Shown piece after piece: positions 20,898 through 29,357 of a stretch of 64,000 nt of DNA. Both the position numbers and the translations under genes were made by a program. The stretch spans positions 434,001 through 498,000 of the forward strand of contig NZ_PPAF01000035.1 of the NCBI RefSeq assembly GCF_002913045.1, in the 5' to 3' direction. Within the stretch, counting starts at the first letter, position 1, and each line of letters opens with the position of its first letter. The notes beneath the pieces were generated by a model. The model made no database searches, was not told the DNA's origin, and was given only the letters and a program-made list of their open reading frames with translations. Source of the stretch: Campylobacter concisus (GTDB taxonomy: Bacteria > Campylobacterota > Campylobacteria > Campylobacterales > Campylobacteraceae).

Positions 20898-21530
20898 ATG
20901 ACATTAAAACGAGCAATTATAACATCACTTTGCATTTTTGCATTTTTTGGATGCGGCGACGAGAACAAGCAAAAAAAAGAGCAAAATACAAGCGAACAAA
21001 CGCAAGGCAAAATTTTAGATAAAAATGCTAGCAAAGATGAAAATTTAAGCAAAGACTCACTCACTCCAAAAATGAGTGAAAATGCCCAAGATAGCGAGAT
21101 AAAAGAGATAAATCTAAAGCTGCTAAGTGGAGCAACTATGCAGATTACAAAAAGAAGCAATGGCTTTGATGTAAAAGATGGCAAAAAAGCAACTCTTTAC
21201 GTATTTTTCGCCACTTGGTGCCCTCCGTGCAAGGCTGAGATCCCACACTTAAACAACCTAAGCGAGAAATTTAAAAACGAACTAGATATCGTTGGTGTGC
21301 TACTTGAAGATAAAAGTGAAGATGAAGTAAAAGATTTTGCTCAAAAATATAAAATAAAATACGAAGTCGCGGTCGGCGAGGGAAATTTTTTATTTGAAAA
21401 AGCAATGGGTGGCATAAAAGGCTTGCCTGCGTCAGCACTTTTTAAAGCAAATGGTGACTACGTTCAAGGCTACATCGGTCTTGTGCCTGAAGAGATGCTT
21501 GAAAATGACATAAATAGGGCCACAAAATAA
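20898..21530 (+). CDS. Thioredoxin-fold lipoprotein (TlpA/ResA-like)
   Basis: 210 residues from ATG at 20898, preceded by AAAAGGAAA; the upstream reading from 20769 lacks a site and hides the signal. A lipoprotein signal ends at F-F-G-C (Cys17). A charged linker leads to a thioredoxin domain with A-T-W-C-P-P-C-K-A-E-I-P-H and the cis-proline region K-G-L-P-A-S-A. It is probably a periplasmic thiol-disulfide reductase, for cytochrome c maturation or protein repair. Its stop overlaps the ftsY start by one base. Confidence 0.85.
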   Translation: MTLKRAIITSLCIFAFFGCGDENKQKKEQNTSEQTQGKILDKNASKDENLSKDSLTPKMSENAQDSEIKEINLKLLSGATMQITKRSNGFDVKDGKKATLYVFFATWCPPCKAEIPHLNNLSEKFKNELDIVGVLLEDKSEDEVKDFAQKYKIKYEVAVGEGNFLFEKAMGGIKGLPASALFKANGDYVQGYIGLVPEEMLENDINRATK

Positions 21531-22396
21531 TGCTTGATTTTCTAAAAAAAGGCCTTGAGAAGACTTTTGGAGCGATAAGCTCAGCGAAGAAGTCAAAAAA
21601 GATAGACAAAGAGAGCTTAGAAGAAATTTTACTTGAAGCTGACGTATCCTATGAGATCGTGGAAGAAATTTTATACTACTTACCGCCACAAGATGAAGTA
21701 AGTAGAGCCGATCTAAGGCGCGTTATGAGCAGCTATTTTATCTACGAAAACGAACGTGTGATCGAGCCTGATAAGCCATTTGTCGATCTCATCCTTGGCG
21801 TAAATGGCGCTGGCAAGACGACAACGATCGCAAAGCTTACAAATTTATATAAAAACAACGGCAAAAGCGTTATTTTAGGTGCTTGCGATACATTTAGAGC
21901 TGGAGCGATCGAGCAGCTCCGCCAGTGGTCAATTAGACTAAATGTGCCAATAGTCGCCACACAGCAAGGGCATGATCCTTCGGCTGTTGCTTACGACACG
22001 ATCAGCTCAGCCCTTGCAAAAGGTATCGACCGAGTCATCCTTGACACAGCCGGCAGACTTCAAAACCAGACAAATTTAGCAAACGAGCTAGAAAAGATCG
22101 TTCGTATTAGCAAAAAAGCTTACGAAAAAGCGCCTCACCGCAAAATTTTGATTCTTGATGGCACGCAAGGTAACGCCGGAGTTGCACAAGCAAAGGCGTT
22201 TAACGATATCGTCTCACTTGATGGCGTCATCATCACAAAGCTTGACGGCACTGCAAAGGGCGGAGCACTATTTGGTGTGGCAAGAGAGCTTGAGCTACCT
22301 ATATTTTATATAGGCGTTGGTGAAAGCATGGATGATATCATCAAATTTAACCCAGACGAGTTTTTAGACGAGCTAATGGACGCTATTTTTGAGTAG
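21530..22396 (+). CDS. ftsY: Signal recognition particle receptor FtsY
   Basis: 288 residues: short N domain then the G domain with G-V-N-G-A-G-K-T-T-T, D-T-A-G-R and T-K-L-D-G-T-A-K-G-G-A. It lacks the long acidic A domain of E. coli FtsY, as usual in epsilonproteobacteria. It docks SRP-bound ribosomes at the inner membrane. The start (TAATG) overlaps the tlpA-like stop and the end overlaps the VanZ-like gene, giving a tight tlpA-ftsY-vanZ-radA unit. Confidence 0.96.
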   Translation: MLDFLKKGLEKTFGAISSAKKSKKIDKESLEEILLEADVSYEIVEEILYYLPPQDEVSRADLRRVMSSYFIYENERVIEPDKPFVDLILGVNGAGKTTTIAKLTNLYKNNGKSVILGACDTFRAGAIEQLRQWSIRLNVPIVATQQGHDPSAVAYDTISSALAKGIDRVILDTAGRLQNQTNLANELEKIVRISKKAYEKAPHRKILILDGTQGNAGVAQAKAFNDIVSLDGVIITKLDGTAKGGALFGVARELELPIFYIGVGESMDDIIKFNPDEFLDELMDAIFE

Positions 22397-22751
22397 GGTA
22401 AAAATTCTAAGCCGTTTTTGTTTTTTTGCCGCTCTTTTGGTGATCGATTTTCTTGCTTTCACTCCAAAAAGTCCCGCTATCATCGAAAATTCGTGGGACA
22501 AAGCAAACCATTTTTTAGCTTTTTTCGTCCTTTATATACTGCTTTATCTTGGCTATGAGTTTAAAATTTTAAAAAATTTAGCCCTGCTTTTAGCCTTTGG
22601 TGTGCAAATAGAGCTCGTTCAGGCATTTTTACCAAACAGGGAATTTAGTCTGCTTGACATCGTGGCTGATATGATCGGAGCGGCTTTTGGAGTGATAGTA
22701 GCTAAAATTTTAAAAAGGATAATTTATGGCAAAAGCAAAGCCAGTTTTTGA
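22389..22751 (+). CDS. VanZ-like family membrane protein
   Basis: 120 residues with four membrane helices and the VanZ-like signature W-D-K-A-N-H-F-L-A-F-F-V-L followed by Q-A-F-L-P-N-R-E-F-S-L-L-D-I-V-A-D-M-I-G. Known VanZ confers low teicoplanin resistance, but most homologues have no known role. The start is TTG at 22389, inside the end of ftsY; no ATG is available before the first helix. The end overlaps radA by 26 bp. Confidence 0.8.
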   Translation: MSRVKILSRFCFFAALLVIDFLAFTPKSPAIIENSWDKANHFLAFFVLYILLYLGYEFKILKNLALLLAFGVQIELVQAFLPNREFSLLDIVADMIGAAFGVIVAKILKRIIYGKSKASF

Positions 22752-24066
22752 ATGTCAAGCCTGCGGTAATCAACAGGCAAAGTGGCTGGGCAAATGCCCA
22801 CAATGTGGGGCTTGGGATAGCTTTGTCGAGCTTAGTCAGCAAGAGATAAAGATAAGTAAAGAGATAGCAAAAAGCACTGGAGCGCCTAGTAAGGCTGTAA
22901 GCATCGACGAGGTAGAAATTCAAAATTTTACGAGATTTAGCACCAAAGATAGCGAGCTAGATCTCGTTCTTGGTGGTGGCGTTGTCGAAGGCTCGCTCGT
23001 TTTAATAGGTGGCAGTCCAGGAATTGGCAAATCAACCCTGCTTCTAAAAATCGGCTCAAATTTAGCAAAAGACGGTAAAAAAACACTCTATGTAAGCGGC
23101 GAAGAGAGCCAAAGCCAGATAAAAATGAGAGCTGATAGGCTAAATGCGGTGGATAAAAATTTATACCTGCTAACTGAAATTTGCCTAGAAGATATCCTGC
23201 TAGAGGTACAAAAGAGCGACTACAAGGTGCTAGTAATCGACTCCATACAAACGCTTTATAGCCAAAATATAACCTCCGCGCCAGGCTCGATCACGCAGGT
23301 TCGCGAGATCACATTTGAGCTGATGAGACTTGCAAAGAGTCAAAATATCTGCGTTTTCATCATCGGACACATAACTAAAGAGGGCTCGATCGCAGGGCCT
23401 AGAGTGCTTGAGCACATGGTCGATGTGGTGCTTTATTTTGAGGGTGACGCGAGCAGAGAGCTGAGAATTTTGCGTGGGTTTAAAAACCGCTTTGGCTCGA
23501 CGAGCGAGGTTGGCATATTTGAGATGAGCCAGCACGGACTTGTGAGCGCAAACGAGGTATCTAGTAAATTTTTCACACGTGGCGGGGCGATGAGTGGCAG
23601 TGCGATAACTATCATAATGGAAGGCTCAAGAGCGCTTAGCATCGAGATACAAGCACTTGTTTGCGAAAGCGCCTACCCAAAAAGAAGCTCGACTGGCTTT
23701 GAGAGAAACCGCCTGGATATGCTGCTAGCCCTACTTGAGCGAAAGCTTGAAATTCCACTTGGGCACTACGACGTCTTTATAAACGTTTCAGGTGGTGTTA
23801 AGATAAGCGAGACTGCGGCAGATCTAGCCGTCATCGCAGCGATAATAAGTAGCTTTAAAAACCGCCCTATCAGCAAGGATAGTGTTTTTATCGGTGAGCT
23901 AAGCCTAAATGGCGAGATAAGAGAAATTTTTAACCTAGATCAGCGATTAAAAGAGGCAAAAACACAGAAATTTAAAAATGCTATCATCCCAAACAAACCG
24001 CTTGACACACAAGGTCTAAAGTGCTTTTACGCCAAAGATATCACGCAAGTGCTTGAATGGATGTAA
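22726..24066 (+). CDS. radA: DNA repair protein RadA (Sms)
   Basis: 446 residues. An N-terminal C4 zinc finger (C-Q-A-C, then C-P-Q-C) precedes a RecA-like ATPase with G-G-S-P-G-I-G-K-S-T-L-L, the RadA-specific K-N-R-F-G motif and a C-terminal Lon-like domain. RadA is a branch-migration helicase acting on recombination intermediates. The start overlaps the VanZ-like gene, and an AAAGGATAATTT site precedes it. Confidence 0.96.
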   Translation: MAKAKPVFECQACGNQQAKWLGKCPQCGAWDSFVELSQQEIKISKEIAKSTGAPSKAVSIDEVEIQNFTRFSTKDSELDLVLGGGVVEGSLVLIGGSPGIGKSTLLLKIGSNLAKDGKKTLYVSGEESQSQIKMRADRLNAVDKNLYLLTEICLEDILLEVQKSDYKVLVIDSIQTLYSQNITSAPGSITQVREITFELMRLAKSQNICVFIIGHITKEGSIAGPRVLEHMVDVVLYFEGDASRELRILRGFKNRFGSTSEVGIFEMSQHGLVSANEVSSKFFTRGGAMSGSAITIIMEGSRALSIEIQALVCESAYPKRSSTGFERNRLDMLLALLERKLEIPLGHYDVFINVSGGVKISETAADLAVIAAIISSFKNRPISKDSVFIGELSLNGEIREIFNLDQRLKEAKTQKFKNAIIPNKPLDTQGLKCFYAKDITQVLEWM

Positions 24067-24212
24067 ATTTATCTTGCCAGCAACTTAATATCAATACTTT
24101 ACTGGCTAGGCCATGTTTTTTTGAAATTTATCTTTTGCATAAGTCTGTGAGCATCTATGCTTTTTCTTTGAAATTTAAATTATAAAAATTCCGTTCTTTG
24201 CTTATAAAATAC

Positions 24213-24983
24213 CTATGCCCTCTTATCCACTTTAAGCTTTGCCACTTTTTCTAAAATTTCAAACATACTCTTGCCACTATCAAATTCACTCTTTATAAAT
24301 TTATAAAGCTCTTTAAATCTCTCATCGGCTTCAAGCTTATAGGTGTGAGATTTTTTAGTAACTTGTATAGGTGTAAATTTCTTCTCTTTTTTATCTTCTT
24401 TGTTTTGTGTTTCAAGATCATTGATAGAATTTATAGTCTCTTTTGCTAACTCCTCGTCAAGCTCTAAACCAAAGCGCTTTTTTAGTGCAAATTTAGTCCA
24501 ATTAGCTTTAAACTCATCAACGCTCATATCACTATCAAGTAACTCGGCTGTTTTTGTTCCACCAAAGGTAAAGTCAGAGAAACCATGCTTTCTGGTATAT
24601 CTTTTTATAAATTCATTAACGGATAAAGTCTCTGAGTCACCAAAAGCTCTCTCAAGCCCTAAAGCACTACTATCATCTATAAATTTCTTTAGCTCATCTA
24701 TCTCATCTTTTGAAAAAGAGTCGTCATAGCCCATTAGCTTACCAAGTATGCTTACTCTTGCCTCTCCTTCACCTTTTACAAAGCCAGTAAGCGAGTGATC
24801 ATATCTGTCGTATTCCCTTGCTTTAGCTTTATCGTCTAGGCTCATATACTTAGGAAATGTTATGCCATGACCCATATCGTTACTAAGTATCTCGTTTATA
24901 TCGTTAAATTTAAATCCCATCTCTCTTGCTATGTTTTCTCTTGAGAGATAGTTAGTAGTTGGGAGGTTATTAGAAATTCGCAT
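24213..24983 (-). CDS. Unrecognised protein with flagellin-like N-terminus, behind a sigma-28-type promoter
   Basis: 256 residues, soluble, no signal peptide or membrane segment. It begins M-R-I-S-N-N, a start seen in exported flagellar components such as FlgL and hook proteins. The centre holds two EF-hand-like helix-loop-helix patterns (about 87-130) lacking full calcium ligands, and the C-terminal half is K/E-rich and probably helical. A good FliA promoter match lies upstream. I do not recognise the family. Secretion through the flagellar apparatus is inferred from these two clues only. Confidence 0.6.
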   Translation of the reverse strand: MRISNNLPTTNYLSRENIAREMGFKFNDINEILSNDMGHGITFPKYMSLDDKAKAREYDRYDHSLTGFVKGEGEARVSILGKLMGYDDSFSKDEIDELKKFIDDSSALGLERAFGDSETLSVNEFIKRYTRKHGFSDFTFGGTKTAELLDSDMSVDEFKANWTKFALKKRFGLELDEELAKETINSINDLETQNKEDKKEKKFTPIQVTKKSHTYKLEADERFKELYKFIKSEFDSGKSMFEILEKVAKLKVDKRA

Positions 24984-25028
24984 TTTACTATCCTTAGTTT
25001 CTTTAGCTCCATTAAATCTTAATTAAAG

Positions 25029-25055
25029 ATATCGTCTTTTATTTAAAAAATTTTA
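25029..25055 (-). promoter_or_regulatory. Candidate sigma-28 (FliA) promoter
   Basis: On the minus strand, TAAA (25052-25055), a 15-nt spacer, then GACGATAT (25029-25036) match the FliA consensus TAAA-N15-GCCGATAA at 10 of 12 positions with exact spacing. It is about 46 nt before the start of the 24213-24983 gene. The region is very AT-rich, so the TAAA half is weak evidence; the CGATAT half is the informative part. Confidence 0.5.
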
Positions 25056-25127
25056 TAAAAATACGTTTTTTAAATTTATCAGAAGTAGTTAAAAGATATT
25101 AAAAAGCTTTGTAAAAATGTATAAATT

Positions 25128-25472
25128 TTAGACAATCATCACTGCAGCTACAGCAAAACCACCGTCGTGAGTTATGCTAAGGCTTGCTTCTTTGATATTA
25201 AAATTTGTATAAATTTTTGGGCTAAATTTTATCTTTGGTGCATTTTTTGTATCTTTACTTATAGTTATGTCTAAAAAGCCACATTCTTTGCTTATACCCA
25301 CACCAAGGGCTTTGCTAGCTGCTTCTTTGGCTGCCCAAAATCCAGCCAAAGTTGCATCATTTTTTGCTAGCGTGATCTCGTCATCACTAAGAAATTTTTT
25401 TAAAAAAAGCTCGCCGTAACGAGCTTTGAGTCTAGAAATTCTATCTATCTTAACGATATCAATACCTATCAT
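25128..25472 (-). CDS. acpS: Holo-[acyl-carrier-protein] synthase
   Basis: 114 residues with [12 protein letters not shown] and [13 protein letters not shown], the two AcpS signatures binding magnesium and CoA. It transfers 4'-phosphopantetheine to acyl carrier protein. It overlaps fliL by 4 nt, as in C. jejuni. Confidence 0.95.
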   Translation of the reverse strand: MIGIDIVKIDRISRLKARYGELFLKKFLSDDEITLAKNDATLAGFWAAKEAASKALGVGISKECGFLDITISKDTKNAPKIKFSPKIYTNFNIKEASLSITHDGGFAVAAVMIV

Positions 25473-26005
25473 TGAACCACAAAATCAGTAAAAAATATGT
25501 TTTTGATGTAGCCATCATTTAGCACTTCATTTAGCTTGCCGACGATCTCGTCTTTTAGCCTATCTTTGCCTTTTGCGGTACTCACTTCTTCGTAAGTTTT
25601 AGAAGAGAGTGTTCTGATGATAATGTCTCTTAAAAGTGCCTTTTTCTTATCTAGCTCAGGAGTTAGCAACTCATCGCTTTGCTCCATATCGATCTTGGTT
25701 TTAAGAAATCTTGAGCCATTTTCACTAAGCAAATTTACAATAAACTGATCAAGCGGATATATCGGTCCCATATTTGAATAGTCGTTGCTACCATGCTTTG
25801 CCTTATTTTGAGCTGGCATGGGCTGCGTTTGAGTCTGAGCTGGTGTTTGCATCATGTTTGCCTCTTTTGGCTCGTCAGAACTAAGCATTAAAAACGCGAC
25901 TAGCCCTCCAATAACTAGCAGCAAAACAAATATCGCAATGATAATTATCATTAATGCACCATTGCCACCTTTTTTTGCTTTTTTCTCTTCAACTTCTTCA
26001 GCCAT
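25469..26005 (-). CDS. fliL: Flagellar basal body-associated protein FliL
   Basis: 178 residues: a charged N-terminus, one membrane helix ([17 protein letters not shown]), a Q/P-rich linker and a periplasmic stomatin-like domain with [10 protein letters not shown] and [11 protein letters not shown]. FliL supports the stator-motor interface. It is translated ahead of acpS with a 4-nt overlap. Confidence 0.93.
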   Translation of the reverse strand: MAEEVEEKKAKKGGNGALMIIIIAIFVLLLVIGGLVAFLMLSSDEPKEANMMQTPAQTQTQPMPAQNKAKHGSNDYSNMGPIYPLDQFIVNLLSENGSRFLKTKIDMEQSDELLTPELDKKKALLRDIIIRTLSSKTYEEVSTAKGKDRLKDEIVGKLNEVLNDGYIKNIFFTDFVVQ

Positions 26006-26027
26006 CTTTCCTCCTTTAAGTTTTGGC

Positions 26028-26033
26028 TATAAT
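26028..26033 (+). promoter_or_regulatory. -10 box of the ybaK-like gene
   Basis: TATAAT in the context 'ttttggc', 31 nt before the start codon; typical Campylobacter promoter. Confidence 0.55.
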
Positions 26034-26063
26034 TATACAAAAAATTCGCAAAAATGAGAAAAA

Positions 26064-26546
26064 ATGATACATAAGACAAATGCTGCTAGAGTTTTAGACA
26101 AGCTAAAAATTAATTATGAAATTTTAGAGTATGAAGTTGATTTAAACGATCTTTCAGCCCTCCACGTAGCAGCTAGCACCAAGCAAGATATAAAGCAAAT
26201 TTATAAAACTATCGTTTGTGAGTGTGAGCCTAAAAATTTCGTTGTTGCTTGCTTGCAGGGCGATTTGGAGCTTGATCTAAAAGCACTTGCTCACGCGTGT
26301 GGCGCAAAACGCTGTGAACTTATAAATTTAAAAGATCTAGAAAAGATCACTGGCTACATCAGGGGTGGCTGCTCACCGCTTGCTATGAAAAAACACTTTG
26401 CAACATTTATCGATGAACGTGCAAAAGAGCAAGAGTGCGTGTTAGTAAGTGCTGGAGTAAGAGGCAAACAGATAAAGATAGCTCCAAACGATCTTTTAAA
26501 GGCTTGCGAGGCAAGTTTTGCCAATATCGCTAGGCTAGCTCTTTAA
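26064..26546 (+). CDS. Cys-tRNA(Pro)/Cys-tRNA(Cys) deacylase, YbaK-like
   Basis: 160 residues, one YbaK/aaRS-editing domain. It has the conserved K-T-I-V-C-E lysine region, G-D-L-E-L-D-L-K-A-L-A and G-Y-I-R-G-G-C-S-P-L-A, the GxxSP loop that binds the CCA end. Such enzymes clear mischarged Cys-tRNA(Pro). It is a single-gene + strand unit whose end overlaps the convergent methyltransferase gene by 12 bp. Confidence 0.9.
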   Translation: MIHKTNAARVLDKLKINYEILEYEVDLNDLSALHVAASTKQDIKQIYKTIVCECEPKNFVVACLQGDLELDLKALAHACGAKRCELINLKDLEKITGYIRGGCSPLAMKKHFATFIDERAKEQECVLVSAGVRGKQIKIAPNDLLKACEASFANIARLAL

Positions 26547-27539
26547 AACCTCTATAAATTTAAACTTCTCGCCTAAAAACTCTGGTGAGAGTAGAAATTT
26601 CGCCTGTTTGGCTGCATTTTCATAGGCTTGCTTGCTACCATTTTCAAGTACTAAAGATAAAATTTCATCCACGCCAAGATCGCAAACTAAAGCTTCATTT
26701 TGTTTTTTAAATTTAAGCATCTCAAAGCCAGCCTCACAAAAAGCCTCTTTTACTTGTTTAAAGCAAAGGCTATATGTTAGATCCGATCTTTTAAAATATG
26801 GCGCAAGGCTTGAAATTTCAAACAAAGAAAATACTTGATGGTCTTTAAAAATCCTTAGGCTAAACTCATTTTTTGGCTCAAATTCGCCATAGTCAAAGCT
26901 TAAAAATCTGACCTTTTTTGCCGTACTTGCAAGTTGAAGCGCAAATTTAGCGTAGCTAGTTGATATCTCGCCCTTTTTTATGCCAAATTTCTTTGCAAGA
27001 GCTAGCAAATTTTGATCTGCCTTTTGCCAGTGAAATTTTAGGTCTTCCTCCACAAAAAGCATATTTTGCCCATCTATCACCTCACAGCTAAATGCGTCAA
27101 GTAGCTCATTTGAGATGACGAAAATTTCTTCAAACGAGCACTCGTCTAAATTTTCATAATGTTTTATTTTGACATCATCGCCAAAGCGTTTTGCAAAAGT
27201 TTCAAGCTGTTTTTTACGTAAAATTTCATGAGGTTCGATGATTATAAACTCCAAATTTGGCAAAATTTCTAGCTTAAGCGTAAAAATTCCTTGCGCAAAA
27301 TCAGCTAGCATATCGCCAGAGTTCGCACCGATCTCCACGACCTTGCAAGAGCTAGAAATTTCGCCATTTTTAAGCAGCTTTATAAAATAGTTTGCAAGGC
27401 AAGCGCCAAAGAGATAGCCAACGCTTACATTTGTGTAAAAATCGCCTTTTTTGCCGATATCTACGCCAAATTTATAGTAGTTTTCATTGACCCAGATATC
27501 AAAAAACTCGCTAAATTTCATAGATCGGGTAGCTTCCAA
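26535..27539 (-). CDS. MidA/NDUFAF7-like SAM-dependent methyltransferase
   Basis: 334 residues, DUF185-type. The start region has F-S-E-F-F-D-I-W and F-Y-T-N-V-S-V-G-Y-L-F-G-A-C-L, and the SAM-binding motif is V-E-I-G-A-N-S-G-D-M. V-I-S-N-E-L-L-D-A-F near 140 matches the family N-E-x-x-D-A motif. The mitochondrial homologue dimethylates an arginine of complex I subunit NDUFS2; the bacterial target is unknown. The start overlaps the TRIC-like gene by 22 bp. Confidence 0.85.
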   Translation of the reverse strand: MEATRSMKFSEFFDIWVNENYYKFGVDIGKKGDFYTNVSVGYLFGACLANYFIKLLKNGEISSSCKVVEIGANSGDMLADFAQGIFTLKLEILPNLEFIIIEPHEILRKKQLETFAKRFGDDVKIKHYENLDECSFEEIFVISNELLDAFSCEVIDGQNMLFVEEDLKFHWQKADQNLLALAKKFGIKKGEISTSYAKFALQLASTAKKVRFLSFDYGEFEPKNEFSLRIFKDHQVFSLFEISSLAPYFKRSDLTYSLCFKQVKEAFCEAGFEMLKFKKQNEALVCDLGVDEILSLVLENGSKQAYENAAKQAKFLLSPEFLGEKFKFIEVLKS

Positions 27540-28126
27540 CCTCTGTAAAATGCAAACATCCTAATCGTTATGCCAGCAGCAAGCAAGAGCATGGTAAAAA
27601 ATATATTGGTTAGGCCTAGATGATAGAGGATAAAGTAAGCAAGCCCCACGCCAAGGCTTATCGTGCCGTAAAGCCCTGTGCGTAAAAACCATGGAATTTC
27701 GTTTAGCAAAATATCTCTTAAGATACCGCCACCAACTCCGTTAAAAAAGGCGATCATCATCACGCCAAAGATGTTGTAGTTATACTCAATTGCAACCATT
27801 GCTCCCACAATAGAAAAACAGATAACATCGATCGCATCGGCAAAGATGAATACAAATTTTCGTTCCAATCCTTCTCTTTTTATGTGTAAATTTGCCACTC
27901 TTGAAACAATCAACATAAAAATGACAACGCTTACTGGCATATAGTGCGTAAATGAATAAACCGCCCTACCAACGAGCATATCACGCATGATACCGCCACC
28001 AAGTGCGGTCAAAAATGCAGATAAAAAGACTCCAAGCCAGTCGCACTCCTTTTTTACTGCAAATAAAAACCCACTAAGTGCAGCTGATGCGATACCGACG
28101 TATTCGACAAAAATTATTAAACTCAT
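27518..28126 (-). CDS. TRIC-type (UPF0126) cation channel family protein
   Basis: 202 residues, seven hydrophobic helices in two repeated halves, each with the G-G-G-x-x-R-D signature (G-G-G-I-M-R-D near 44 and G-G-G-I-L-R-D near 131). Prokaryotic TRIC homologues form trimeric monovalent cation channels; some UPF0126 members transport glycine. It lies upstream of, and overlaps, the methyltransferase gene. Confidence 0.88.
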   Translation of the reverse strand: MSLIIFVEYVGIASAALSGFLFAVKKECDWLGVFLSAFLTALGGGIMRDMLVGRAVYSFTHYMPVSVVIFMLIVSRVANLHIKREGLERKFVFIFADAIDVICFSIVGAMVAIEYNYNIFGVMMIAFFNGVGGGILRDILLNEIPWFLRTGLYGTISLGVGLAYFILYHLGLTNIFFTMLLLAAGITIRMFAFYRGWKLPDL

Positions 28127-28210
28127 ATTTTTCCCTTAAAAGGTCGCATTTTATAATGAACTCTCATAAAAAATCATTAATAATATTTTTACCATTAGTT
28201 TATTTTAGGC

Positions 28211-28216
28211 TATAAT
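28211..28216 (+). promoter_or_regulatory. -10 box of the SYLF gene at 28244
   Basis: TATAAT in the context 'ttttaggc', 28 nt before the start, followed by an AAGGAAGGA ribosome site. Confidence 0.55.
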
Positions 28217-28243
28217 AACGAAAAATTTAAGGAAGGAATTTTA

Positions 28244-28906
28244 ATGAAAAGACTATTAATCATATTTCTTGCTGGTTTATTTTTCACGCCATACTTAAAT
28301 GCTGATGTGATCCAAAATCAAAAGCTAAAAAATGCAATAAATATTTTAAACACTTTTGGTGCAAGAAATTTAAAGCCAAACACTAAATTTGAAGGCATAA
28401 AAGCGATCGCCATAATCCCTGATGTGACAAAAGCAGGCGCTATCGTTACTGGCTCAACAGGCAAAGGCGTATTTATCGCTAAAAACGATGATGGTGAATG
28501 GTCAAGCCCATTTTTTGTAAATTACACATCTGGTAGCATAGGCTTACAACTTGGTTACAGCTCAGCTGATATGATCATTTTATTTAAAAATTCAGAAGCT
28601 TATGCAAATTTATTTAATGCAAAAGATACGATCAGCCTAAAAGCAGAAGCAACTGGTGGCGTTGGTAATGAGGTAGCGATCACAAGTGATTTGCCTGAAA
28701 TTTCAGCATTTGCTGAGGAGCGCGGCAATACAAGTGGTGCTTTTGTAGGCGTCAGCTTAGATGTGGCAAGGCTAAAAATAAATAGACAAGATACAAATGA
28801 TTACTATGAGCGAATGTATGATTTTGAAAATATCTACAACAATAGCCCAAAAGCTAGTAAATACACACTAAAATTTAAAGAAATAATCTCAAAATACTTC
28901 TTATAG
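28244..28906 (+). CDS. SYLF-domain lipid-binding protein, exported (paralogue)
   Basis: 220 residues with a signal peptide ending near L-N-A-D. The SYLF domain holds I-K-A-I-A-I-I-P-D-V-T-K-A-G-A-I-V, G-S-I-G-L-Q-L-G-Y-S-S-A-D-M and the C-terminal G-A-F-V-G-V-S-L-D-V-A-R-L. It is homologous to the 18124-18720 protein but has a longer C-terminus, and sits alone behind its own promoter. Role in the envelope unknown. Confidence 0.87.
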   Translation: MKRLLIIFLAGLFFTPYLNADVIQNQKLKNAINILNTFGARNLKPNTKFEGIKAIAIIPDVTKAGAIVTGSTGKGVFIAKNDDGEWSSPFFVNYTSGSIGLQLGYSSADMIILFKNSEAYANLFNAKDTISLKAEATGGVGNEVAITSDLPEISAFAEERGNTSGAFVGVSLDVARLKINRQDTNDYYERMYDFENIYNNSPKASKYTLKFKEIISKYFL

Positions 28907-28997
28907 CTCAAATTTTTTGGCTCATTAAGTGGGTCAAGAGCTCTTTTTATTTTTACTTTTTTGATTAATTTTATAGAAGTTATGGCTTAGCTTTTTG

Positions 28998-29207
28998 CTA
29001 AACCATAAATAGTGAAACAAAGCGTTTTTTAGGGATTGGAGAAAATTGAGTCATATACTCAAACGCTTCTTCGTAATCGCCATCTGTATATTGTGCAACT
29101 TGTTCGATAAGCTCATAAAGCTCCTCATCGTCCATAGAATCAAAACTGCCTCTATTTTCTAAAACCTCTAACAAAACGGCGTCTAATTCAAGCTCGTCGT
29201 AAGTCAT
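28998..29207 (-). CDS. Small acidic protein of unknown function
   Basis: 69 residues from ATG at 29207, with AAGGA just upstream; a longer frame to 29255 has no site and is rejected. The sequence is strongly acidic (E-L-E-L-D-A-V-L-L-E-V-L-E, then M-D-D-E-E-L-Y-E-L-I-E-Q) and probably helical, with a basic, hydrophobic last dozen residues. It is divergent from the Fur-like gene, sharing the 150-bp regulatory region. I do not recognise the family. Confidence 0.65.
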   Translation of the reverse strand: MTYDELELDAVLLEVLENRGSFDSMDDEELYELIEQVAQYTDGDYEEAFEYMTQFSPIPKKRFVSLFMV

Positions 29208-29266
29208 TTTATTCCTTAATTTTGATTTAAAAAATGCGACACTATACCAAAACAATCTTATAAAAT

Positions 29267-29316
29267 ACTTTACTTGAAATTCGTAAGAAATTTTATACTT
29301 TTTTTATAAGTAAAGT
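29267..29316. promoter_or_regulatory. Inverted repeat in the divergent promoter of the Fur-like gene
   Basis: ACTTTACTT (29267-29275) and its exact complement AAGTAAAGT (29308-29316) are separated by 32 nt, with further partial symmetry (TTATAA on both sides). It is a candidate operator for the divergent pair. Confidence 0.4.
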
Positions 29317-29331
29317 TGTAAAATCCTTATA

Positions 29332-29341
29332 TTCATTATCA
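29332..29341. promoter_or_regulatory. Fur-box-like half site upstream of the Fur-family gene
   Basis: TTCATTATCA, 16 nt before the GTG start, is the reverse complement of TGATAATGAA at 29829-29838 beyond the gene's end. Both resemble one half of the Fur consensus GATAATGATAATCATTATC. Confidence 0.45.
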
Positions 29342-29357
29342 TTTTAGTTAGGTTTTT

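Noticed and set aside
20849-21184. N-terminal extension of the 5-FCL frame
   Set aside because: It is antisense to the tlpA-like gene, has no ribosome site, and the family start is at 20848.
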